A DNA stretch of 64,000 nucleotides from Lingula anatina. Taxonomy: Eukaryota; Brachiopoda; Lingulata; Lingulida; Lingulidae. The stretch lies in the NCBI RefSeq assembly GCF_001039355.2, contig NW_019775647.1, positions 142,835 through 206,834 on the forward strand. The letters are read 5' to 3'. Shown in pieces: positions 48,289-58,900 of this stretch (position 1 is the first letter of the stretch; each line of letters starts with the position of its first letter). The notes under the pieces were generated by a model that was not told the origin of the DNA, ran no database searches, and saw only the letters and a program-made list of their open reading frames with translations. A program made the translations under genes and the position numbers.

Positions 48289-48516
48289 ATTGATAAACAA
48301 AGTATCACGTTTTCAACAATAAATATTTTAAATTACAATCCATGTCTGCAAGGTTGTGTCATTGACCGAAATACGACGGTGAGTCAACGTCACATTATGA
48401 CGGTATTTCGACGTGGCTGGAACAATGTTGATTTTACGTTGAATTTAGGTAGATCAACGGCAATTCAATGTATTACCTGTTTTCAACGTTGATCCAACGC
48501 AACTATGCCTGCTGGG
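47327..48516. mobile_element. DNA element with CCCAGC(G/A)GGCA ends
   Basis: Left end CCCAGCGGGCA (47327-47337) and right end TGCCTGCTGGG (48506-48516) are inverted copies with one mismatch. Inside both ends are many caacgtt / aacgttga motifs in both orientations. The matching site in unit B (near 43808) reads tcttatcctatac without insert. No transposase was seen. Its apparent length is inflated by the N join at 47875; about 0.8 kb is more likely. Confidence 0.65.
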
Positions 48517-48593
48517 TATGATCCTATACATAATAGGCACAGGGGTACGTGCGGGAAAGGGTGTGATCAGTAATAATAACGAACGTTAATAAC

Positions 48594-48654
<61 letters not shown>

Positions 48655-48696
48655 GAAATCATTCTTTTTTATACTAAATACTTACTTAACATAGTT

Positions 48697-48730
48697 NNNN
48701 NNNNNNNNNNNNNNNNNNNNNNNNNNNNNN
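48697..48730. other. Assembly gap (34 N)
   Basis: A run of N next to a (TA)n tract of about 55 bp, placed where the promoter and leader exon of TIR-TPR gene C would be expected by comparison with units A and B. Two further single Ns lie at 10490 and 47875 at duplicated joins; the one at 6011 shows no obvious duplication around it. Confidence 0.95.
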
Positions 48731-48940
48731 CCGGAACAAAGCAAGGAATTTAAAAGCCATGCATTATCTTGAGTGTGCATTTGCCCTGGGGGGGTTCTTT
48801 CTTCTTAAAAGCACTGTTACTATATGTATGCCCCCCCGTGTTCTGTAGATATGTTTGATATTTATAAACAAAAAGGAGTAGTTACCGCGTAGCAAAGAAA
48901 AAAAGAACAGACTTTCTTACGTACTTAATTTAATTACAGG

Positions 48941-51900
48941 ATGGAGGTCTCTGATCTTTCAGCGGGAACTGACAATCTCTCACTCAGTGAGATGAAAATA
49001 TCTTTATCTGATGACATCGCAACGCCAAAAGTTACCAATGATACTGGAAAATCTTTGGAGGAGTGCGATGCAACGGAACCGATGTAAGTCAACTAGAAGA
49101 CGAAAATGTAACGGTCAGCTTCTGTGTAAATCGCATGTAAAGAAAATCGAAGATGGCTGCAATTTGCCATTAGACATGGGTTCTTACTACTGTCATTTGT
49201 ATGCGATTATCATCTTTTAAAGTATTTGGTGTAATTTACAATTAACACATTTTGTGATAGAATTGTATACCTGAGCCTTTTTCATAAGTACATAACTACA
49301 AAAAATAATAAGTGTGTCTGATTAATATAATTCATGAATGTTTAAACATATTTGCGCTGTATAATCATATTAAAAGTCAGCCAAAGTTTCTGTCTATCCA
49401 CTAGACGTTAGTTACGACATTGTCTATGCATAATATGCTATTTTCTGTTCTGTCGTGTACCTTTTTATTCTCAACGTTGTGTATGTGAATAAATGTATCA
49501 TTATACAAATCAATTAATGAGTAAATTTAATTCCATTATTATCATGATTTATTTTGTTTCATTTTGATTTTTGCTCTTAAAAGCCTAGGCGATTAGGCTA
49601 TAGATAAACGTTGCATTGCCCGGGCATCAAAATTATTTTATCTTTCCAGTGGTGTGCTTTATCGAGACAAGTATCGTGCATTTTTGACTCACAGTGATAT
49701 TGATGCTGAGTTTGTGGAAAGTGTCATGGACACATTGGAGAAGAGAGGAATCAGCTGCTGCTACTCCAAAAAAGATTTTCGCCCAGGTACTTCAACGGTG
49801 TCTTGTATTAATGAAGCTATGGACAGGAGCAAGTTTGTTATCTGCTTTCTTTCAAAAGATTTTCTTACAAGTCCTTGGTGCAAGCATGAAAGAGAAATGG
49901 CGTTGCATAAAGCTGCCGAGACGAGTGAAGACATCATTGTTCCTATCCTAATGGACGCGTCTCTTGAAGATTTACCCATGAATATGCGTCGCTTAACTCA
50001 TATCAGACATGAGGACATCGATTTTGAAAAGAAGCTGTTTTTTTCGCTTGGATGTGAGTATAGCATTTAGTACAGATTTTCGGTACATTTTTAATAGTCT
50101 AGACAATCTAAGCCATTTCAGGGCCAAACCTCAAAGTAATTGCAACAGTTTTTATTTTACCACAAAATGACTTATTAAAAGTCCTAAGGAATCCTAGCGT
50201 GGGAAATATAAAAAAGAAGATGGCCGTCAATGTCATAGGAATGTATAGACAGCATGGGTATCAACTACAAGCAGGGAGATAAAGTATCCATAATCAGATT
50301 TAGATTGTGTTTTCTATACCTTTAATGCCTCTATAATATATTTATGAAAGCTTAAAGTTGTGTTTCCCTCAGCACTTTGAGAAAATCCAAGATGGCTGCC
50401 GTTTTCTGTAGAAATTTATGGGTTTAAAATAAGAAAAACCTGAGAGTTAATGTTCATTATCAAATAAAGTTTGTTTCAAAGTGTTTTCCAAACCCTTTTG
50501 ATATATATCTGGTGGGTAACAAGTGGATTACAGTGTGTAACTTTGGGCATTTTGAGAAAATTCAAGATGACTGCAATCTGCCATTTGACATGGGTTCTTA
50601 CTACTGTCAGGTAGACACAGTGTCCATTGTCAAATTAAGTTTGTTTCTCAGTGATTTCATTTCCCTTTTTACTCTTTTAATAGATATCTGTCGGAATACA
50701 AACATGTTTGAAGAGGATTTTTTAAAAAATCCAAAATAGCCACCATTAGGCCTAACCATTAGAGTACATGGACTTTAGCTACTCTCCAAAGGATATTCAT
50801 TGTCTGCTATAACCACTTTACAACCATTGATTTAAATCCAAGATTACTGACAATTACCCACGTTCATTCACACCACTCAGGCCAGCAAATGGAAAAGCCA
50901 TTACTCATTGGAACAGTACAGGGATCTTGAGGACGCGGTAGACCTTAAACATGAAATAGTGACGATCCAACGAACCTCTCTGCAGGTCCATGGTTCAAGC
51001 GAACATAATGGCACAGAACCGTGGCCAGTGGAGAGTGTTTGCGAGGGGGGCACTGCTGGCCAGCACCTACTCAACCGTTCTTGATGATCGATGAACATAG
51101 AGGTCCATTTGAAGAAAACTGAAAAGTGAAAAAGGAAGTAAAAGAAGATCGCGAATTCTACTTTTTTTGAATCTCTGTTGACAGAAAGTGACAAGTCTGA
51201 TGTTTTAAAATATAAATCATTGAAAATCTAAAAAGTCATGCCTTGCTTGTAAGAGAATGAAGTGGCATGATATATTTAAATAAATAATAAAATAAAATAA
51301 AATAAAAAAATAAATATATAATTGATATATAAAGGGCCACAAATGGGCAACCTTTAAAACAACTAATCGAAAGTCCAATCTAGTCCAATTTGACTCAAAT
51401 ATGCATTCTTAATAACAGAAATTGGGTATTAAGGATGTGATTTACATTGAAAAACAAACTAACTTTTACTTAATTTCAGAATGGCTTTTGCATCACCCTG
51501 CAGGTGTTGAAACCTATATGAAGTATCCATATAGCAAATGGCAGCCATTTTAAGTTTTATTCAAATACCTAAGAATTAACACTTTTTGCTCTCCACATAA
51601 TAATTTGTTATATGGGTAACATGGAGAATACTCTGAATCAAACCTAATTTGTTAAGGGACAATAATTTCCGAGCAGTAGTTAATTCCAATGTAATCATAT
51701 AGTAAAAGGCGGCAATGTTGAAATTTTCCAAATAATCCAAAAAAACGTTCTTGATACCAACTACATTCATTTTAAGGGCTTATAATTATGTGGAAAACAA
51801 TGTGAACCAAACTTTATTTCATAATGGACACCATTTCCCCCAAGCATATATTTATGTAGTTGAAGCCCATAAATTTCTATAAAAAAATGCAACCATCTTG

Positions 51901-53477
51901 GATTATCTCAGATTGCCTGAGGATACACATTATTTGCCAACATATACATATTAAAATGGTATTGAAGATACAGAAAATGCTGAGAAGCAATTAAAATTTG
52001 GTAATGGCGACTTTTTCTCCCTGGTTGAAGTTGATACCCATATATAACTATGACGTTGGCGGCCATCTTGGATTTTTTTCACATTTCCCATGCTGGGATT
52101 CTTTGTGACTTTTAGTATGTCATTTTGGGGACATCGTACAAAAGCACTGTGGTGAAATAAAAACTGCTGCAATTACTTTGGCCTCAAACCATAGATTGCC
52201 TAGACTTTAAGAGCTTTTTTTATTTTCTAGCCACTTAACAATAGTAAATATAAAAAGTTAAACCAGAATAAGTAAATGTGTTTTATTGTGTTATATTTCG
52301 CTTGTGATCATATTTTGAAAGAGGGAGAAGGACATTGGAGGTACAAATTAACCAAGCTTAGGGGCAAGCTTTACCTAGCGGGAAGAAGGACATGGACAAC
52401 GCACGTGACACTGGCTATTTCTTGAAAAGATTTTTTAAAATCCAGGCAAAATCCTCGGGTGTATATAAGAAATCAAAACGGTGCAATTTTTTATCAAAAT
52501 TGCTTATATTTTCAGTTCAAGAGGGAAACTCCCGTCCAACATACGATGATCTAGAGGCTGCTAACGCCAAACTGAAGACCGAGTTGGAAGATGCTAAGAA
52601 AGTAATCAAACAACAGCAAATGCACATCGAGCAATGCAAAGCTGAGGTAAGCCAGCAGGAATCTGCTATGGCTGCCATGAAACAACAATGTCGCGATCGT
52701 CAGCAGAGGTTTGATAGGAGAGATGTCGAAGTAAAAGAAATGGAGACCAAGTTGGATCAATGTCTGAATGAGAAGGATGAAAAGCAACAACAAATGAGTG
52801 ATTCATCTTTGACGATCACTGTGGAAGGTTGGCCGAAAATGCAAGTGGACGACATTCAACCCCTTTCTACGGTTTCTCGGAATGTGGTGGAAAGGTTTCG
52901 TCGCCCTCTTATGTTAGGAGAGAGCTACGCAAAAAAATCAAGGTGGCAAGACGTGATCAATTCTTTGAAAGTTGCAGAGCGCATTTTGAAGGTGGACACA
53001 AACAACAGTATCCCAGAAAGAATGGTCTTTCAAATGTTTAATTGTCTGTGGAAAGCTTACAGGAATCTTAAAGACTACCAAGCATCCATCAACTACTGTA
53101 ACGAAGCTTTATCATATCAGCACAAGTTGTTTGGTCCTGGCTGTATAAATAAAGATGTAGCAAGCTGCTATCACAGCTGCGCCCTCGCACACGAACTGTG
53201 GGGAAAGTTCGATGATGCAATAGAATTGTACAGTACATCTGTTATATATCGCAGAATTCTGTGTGCAATAAACGACCGTGGTGGAGTAAGCAGAGAGAAA
53301 TTGGGACTTTCTTTGCGATTTTTAGGGCGCACATATTCAAAGAAAGGTGACATGGAAGCTTCCAGCAAATATTTAAACATGGCATTAGAAGAAGAGATCA
53401 AGTTACATGGACAGGACGAAACACACCCGAATATCAAGAAAATAAGATCTCTTTTGGACAAAACCAAACACACCTAA
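48941..53477 (+). CDS. TIR - coiled coil - TPR protein, copy C (502 aa)
   Basis: Exons 48941-49083, 49650-50053 and 52516-53477 (same phases as copy A). Residues 1-47 are the acidic/Ser-rich leader. The TIR domain (about 54-181) has box 1 KYRAFLTHS, a BB-loop KKDFRPGTST with the usual Pro93, and SPWCKHE with Glu128. One coiled coil of about 100 residues (TYDDLEAANAKLKTELEDAK...) follows; it lacks the duplicated segment of copy A. The C-terminal 200 residues are TPR-like (SYQHKLFGPGCIN; YLNMALEEEIKLHGQDETH). The TIR domain is highly similar to copy A, so the duplication is fairly recent. Intron 2 is enlarged by a mobile element of about 2.1 kb. The promoter is not visible because of the upstream gap. 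Cytosolic; the role as an immune adaptor or NADase is inferred from the TIR family. Confidence 0.8.
50095..52206. mobile_element. Long-terminal-inverted-repeat DNA element (about 2.1 kb) flanked by TTAA
   Basis: The left end (from 50095) and right end (to 52206) are inverted copies over more than 200 bp. Both begin AGTCTAG(A/G)CAATCTA and include a matched aaatgac/atccaagatggcc segment. TTAA sits on both outer borders (50091-50094 and 52207-52210). In copy A the same intron reads tatttttagagc, close to an empty site. The interior has more copies of a gagaaaatccaagatgg-type block in both orientations. It also has a GC-rich patch (50880-51100) whose plus frame reads MAQNRGQWRVFARGALLA before a stop, vaguely like a retroelement C-terminus. 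No transposase recognised. Confidence 0.7.
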
Positions 53478-53828
53478 TACATAAGAACTAAGCAAAATAA
53501 TAGCAACAATTAACTATATGTATGTGCTTCAGATTTTTGTTCGAATTGGTCTGATGAAAATGATAGGTCGGGAAAATAATGTGTCCCCTATGTAAACGGT
53601 GCATGAAACCTGCAGTCAAAAATGATAAGTACACGCAGATTTATTTTTGATTCAGAAATGTTTACTGTATTCAAAAATAATGAGTTAAACAATGTTCAAA
53701 GTTTTCCATATTCTTTGTTGAGCCCAAAATACCGTAATTTAATTTTCATTTGAAATTTTATTTTGGCGGAGTCATTGGTGATATGCAAGACCAGTCAGGG
53801 ACACGACTGTCAGGGCCTTGAGTTCAGG

Positions 53829-54004
53829 CCCCAGTTTCACAAAAAAAAAAACTTGAGTCACTTTCCTGGCTCAGTTGATTTCCATGAGAATGCTGTTGCT
53901 GTGTACATTGCTCCTGATAGGGTAAGATGTGACCATGTAACCTTGGTAATTAAGTTCTTAGACAATGAACCCGACTTAAGTTTATTGTAAAACTGCATGG
54001 GACC
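53829..54004. mobile_element. Small insertion of about 176 bp (MITE- or SINE-like)
   Basis: Compared with unit A (gttcagggcttttag near 38995), unit C has an extra block. It begins ccccagtttcac and ends ttgtaaaactgcatgggacc, so its ends are partly inverted (agttt/aaact within ggcccc/gggacc). No coding content. Confidence 0.55.
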
Positions 54005-55975
54005 AGGGCTTTTAGTACAAACTGAACATATTTTTTTCAGAAAAATGTAACTGATACCATATGTATTTAAGCTATAGAGAACGTGACGGCGCTTACTGTT
54101 CGGAATTTACGCCAATTTTGTGAACAATTTATAATGCGACCAAAGCGCCTTTTATATATAGGTTTTTATGTAAGCTTTGTTTTTGTCTATTTTAATACAT
54201 TAAAATGTATATGTTTCAGAATTTATTTGTGCAAATTGTCAAACTAGTAAGTCATCCTCCATTTTGACCGTCTTTCGACAGAAAAAAAATTCCCTTAAAT
54301 GTAAACTTGCAAATTCTGACCGTCTTCCAGCAGACCCAGAAGACAGCCTCCGTCCGCCCCTGTGCATCTGCTCTTCTCTTTCGGATTTTTATTGTTTATT
54401 TGTATATTCTTTTTTTTTTTTTTTTAATTATCCAGCTTGTTTCTGTTTTTTATCAATTAGAGTGTTTGACATGATACAGAGTGCTAGCTTTGTTTAGATA
54501 TATTATCAGAACTCTTTAGCTAACTAATGTTCTAAAAAATACCTAGATCAGTATGCAACAGTATTGAAGCTCTCCAGCAATGTGTATTGTGAAGTTAATT
54601 AATTTACCCAAAAGCTTCAGTGATGTTATTACAAAAAGAATAATAATAAATTGGTATTTGATTTATAATATCATGAAACTACCCCACCCAGTAGGAAAAT
54701 GTGCGGGTATGATAATATTAACTTTAATTTATGCGAATTTAGTATTCCAATCTGTTACGGAAAGAGCATTACTCGGTTTTGTTAAAGCTGTCTTAAAAAA
54801 TTTTTTTTTGAACACTTACTGTCTAAGACCATTCAAAGAAACATATCAGGCGTAGATAGCGATTCTTATAAGACAAGCGTATATTGAAGATTTTTGGCTT
54901 TATTTGGTGCTCACCATGACCAATAAGTTTTATTCAATGCTGTATACATGTGTTTTTTATTTCTTACTACCAGTGTTCTGTTTGTGCCGTTGAGGAATTT
55001 AATAAATATGTTACTTAAAATTAATTTTTATTTATTCAAATACCTTATTCGTTTTCATTAATAGTTGATGTATAATTATGTTTTATTTCATTTTTTGTCA
55101 GTAACGGAATTGAATTTTTCTTGGGGTACAATAATTCCACGTAGTACAATTATTTATTCTGAAAGAATTTTTGAAGCAGTACAATTATTCTGCAAGTACA
55201 ATTATTAACTTCCAGGAAATTTTCCAGGTGTTGCCATTATTCCGCCAATGCAATTATTCAGAATTTCGCCCGTACTGTAACGATTATGAAAGCTCCGAGA
55301 GAGAAAAAACTTCACGTCACCTACAGCTTTGAAAAGATATTCTCGGTTTGAATGATTTTTTTAATGTTTAATTCTTTATGATGATTCTAAATTTTTTTAA
55401 ATGAAGAAAGATTTGGCAAAATCAAGGTCTTGTTATTACTATTATTAATGCTCTAGGTATTCAACGTCTGGTCTAATTGAACCCGTGGATTTTAATTTTG
55501 GACCAGCAGATTTTCGGAAAGCGGTGATCCAAATGGTCATTAAGCTGAAAAGTTTATGGAGCAGGCAGGTAAATTCTACTCAACACTTTGGATGTATTCT
55601 GAGAAAAGTCGCTTTTAATACAATACCAATTGTTAAAAGGGAACACCGTGAATCTCATTTGTGCCCTATGATAAAATCTGTTATCATTTGTGTATTTATT
55701 GGATACAGCATCAGACTGATAGTTCATTTATGTTATATCAAACTGATAATTATATGACAAAACGTACTACTCTATATTGTCTGTGACGACGGAATACAAA
55801 TACCCTCGACCTAAAATGTATTCGCAGCTAAGTGTATGCTCGGATCCGATTGTACATTAGACTTAATTTAGAAGAAAAAACAGATGTGTTGGGACAATTC
55901 TTGATCTAAACCAATGTATTTTACAGGTAATGTCATTTACAAAACTTTATACCGATGGTCCTTTTTCTACTGAAA

Positions 55976-58900
55976 ATGGCTGACCATACGCAGGCACCAG
56001 AGGAAACTGTGCATTCGAACGACATATCCTCAGCTGGAAACAGCGCAGCCGACGGTGAAGACTTCTCCCTTACCTTAAACTCCTCGCACGAAGAGGAACA
56101 CACTGAAGTTAAAGACAGCACGCCCTATGGCTGCTACTTCTGTCTCAAAGTGTTTGCCTCGTTTCTCTTCGCGACTGCACTGCTTTTCGCCTTAGTGGCC
56201 AACAAGGTGACAATATACGCCATATCTCACAGCTTGTCAAACCACTCATCAGGTTCTGGACCCAATGAATTGACCATAGATACCATCGACCAGAAGATAT
56301 CAGTGTTTATGTTAATGGTCATCCTGATTATTCCATACGGCCTGGCGTTTCTGCGCTGTCTTTGGAGTTCGGGGGTGCTTCAGACCTTGACGCGGAACCT
56401 TTTTTGTTTCTGCTGCTGCGCCAACTTTTCCTGTTCCAGAGCAAAGCGCGACTTGGAGACGCCGTGGCCTTCATGGGGGCGTATAGCTTTGGTCAGTATT
56501 ATAAAATACAGTGATTTTATTATGTTTTATAATAACTGCTATTTTTCCATCCCGGTAAATGATATGGGGATGACCATCTTCATCAAATCGTGATTCTACC
56601 TATCTTGTATGCTTTTCATGGTGGGACGTTTAAAATGGGGAGTTCATTCATTTCCATACATTACTGTGGCACACGTATGTCGCTTACTCAAATCATTATC
56701 AACGCAGAATATTTTTGACCAGTGATTATAGCACAAGTGTATTGTAACTGAAAACAGAAATTATAGAACATATAATGTAAACCTTCCAGATATCATTGGA
56801 ACGCTATATCGTGATATACCTTTATATAGTCCATTCGTCAATGATAAAACCCAATCTCAACGATAACATACCACGCCACTAGAGCTAGGCCCTGTATATC
56901 AGACATCTTTCACATATTCATTATGCAGTACTAGTATATAAAGCACTGGACATGCCCCCCCCCCCCTTCCCGGCACAGCCCGGCCCTGTATAGTGGTCCC
57001 ATGCATCTGTTACCGTACATGCATTGGGCAGGCGTTTGGCACTTCTTTCAACCTGCTTATCACTGTTAATACGAATCCTAATATTTGATATTAAATGTTG
57101 CATTAAATGAGATAAATCAATGCAGTGAAAGCCATATCATCATTATTATTGACTGGTTTGTGCTACCAAAAATAAGAGGTTTATTGAGTAATTGTCTTTT
57201 GTTATTTAATGTTTGGTTAATGTCTTATAATCAATATGGCCTGTATTTTGATTTATTATAGATAATAGTGACAAGTCTTTTGGAAGTCCTCGGCCTCTGG
57301 ATCATCCTTCTGTACGTATTCCCTTTCTCAACCGGATTGGAAAGCGTTTTGTCGTCTGCCTTGGTTTTCCTCGGCTGCAACATATCCGATCTTCTCCTTT
57401 GGCTCAAAGGGAGATTTTTCCATGGAGATCAACAAATCCAGGAGGAGCCCAACGCCCGAACAAAAGCTCTCACCGCATTGTTTAATACAGTCCCTTTATT
57501 TTTAAGTGCAATCGGCCTATTCCTTTTGCTGTTCTTTGATAAGGATATTAGACATGATGGCGAACGCGGGGAAAGTTCCCCTATTGCTTGGTCCCTCCCA
57601 CTAGGTGTCGCTCTGGTAGCTGTGTCTTGGGTACCAACTATATTACAGTGGCAAGTGACCATTACACCTAAGAAACAATTGCCTATCTCACGCATTCGTT
57701 TTCAGTTGCTCGCGGAAGATGAAACTGGAGTTTCCATTTTTCCAGACGGATGTCGCTGGAAAGCTGGCTTGATTTCAAACTTCTTGAAAGTGTTTTTTGT
57801 TCCACTTGTCCTGCTCATTCTAGGAGAAATTTATACTCAAAACGATACCATAATTAATATTGCCCTGTTAATATCACCGAATGAATTTGCCATCTACGTT
57901 TTCCACCAAGAGTTTTTCTGGTACTTCATTATCAATATATTCTCTAGTTTTTTGGGGTATTTATTTGCGTGGGCTACGATTGCGATTTCCTTTGGGTTAA
58001 CCTGTCGGTTTTGCAAAAGTAAAAAAATTTTCATTTCCGCCCTCTTCTTCCCGCTTATCACCGCCTCGCCATTGGCGGCAATTTTGATCGGCGTGGAGCG
58101 CACGTGCTTGGTGATGCTTCCTCCTGAGCAGTGTCATAGTCAGGATGAGTTAAGCTGGGGTTTTATTGCCACCGTCCTGATTCTGGTAGCTAGCTTTGTT
58201 TCATGTGGAGTTTGGATAGTCACCACAAGGCCCCGGACTATACTAACAAGCGAGTCTCAGGTGAGAAAAATTGACCGTCTGTTTTGGATTTTACCTGTTT
58301 ATTCATAATATTATATTAAGAAATTATTTAACATATTCAAAATGCATAGTTTCACAACGTGTATAATACATCGCATTTATGCACAGCCAGTTTGTTGAAC
58401 TATTAAAAAAGTGTTTCTTTTCCTAGATCTTTTGGCATACTAACTACACTGGTGCGTTGTTGGAGCAATGGCTTTGGCTAAATCGTAAGACAGAGAAAAA
58501 AGATCTAACTCCAGTGCCAACTGACAAGGAAAAGAAAAATTGTGTTATTTATTTATGTACAACAATGTGTAATGAGGTAGGATACACATGTCAGTGTTGT
58601 TGTTCGGAATTTCTTTTTTAAACCATAAATAAACATCAAACTCGCATGGTCAGACAGTCAGCTTGAATAACATTTGCTTCTTGAGTTTGTAAAGACAATA
58701 ATACGTTTCAGCACTGAATTTACGACACTGAAATAGATGGTGATCCCAAAGGAAAATGTGTATGTTCTGTAGTGGAAAATTCCTGTTTTAGTCAGAAGAG
58801 GAAATGACCCAACTACTTCTTTCTTTGAAAAATGTCATTGATGGTAGAGACAGAGGATCGCCATTGTTCCACTCTCACATATGGCTAGATGGTGCTTTTG

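Larger units (their letters stand above)
46975..55690 (+). repeat. Segmental-duplication unit C
   Basis: Homology to units A and B begins around 46975 (gggctcaatttgaatattcc). It covers part of the promoter-proximal flank, then meets (TA)n at about 48596-48651 and the 34-N gap at 48697-48730, and resumes at the first coding exon (48941). It ends in a block at about 55455-55690 matching 40760-40980. The GC-rich promoter/leader block seen in A and B is missing, probably lost at or hidden in the gap. Confidence 0.7.

Noticed and set aside
50880-51100. Possible retroelement C-terminus (MAQNRGQWRVFARGALLA)
   Set aside because: Too short and isolated to call; only mentioned as content of the TTAA-flanked element.
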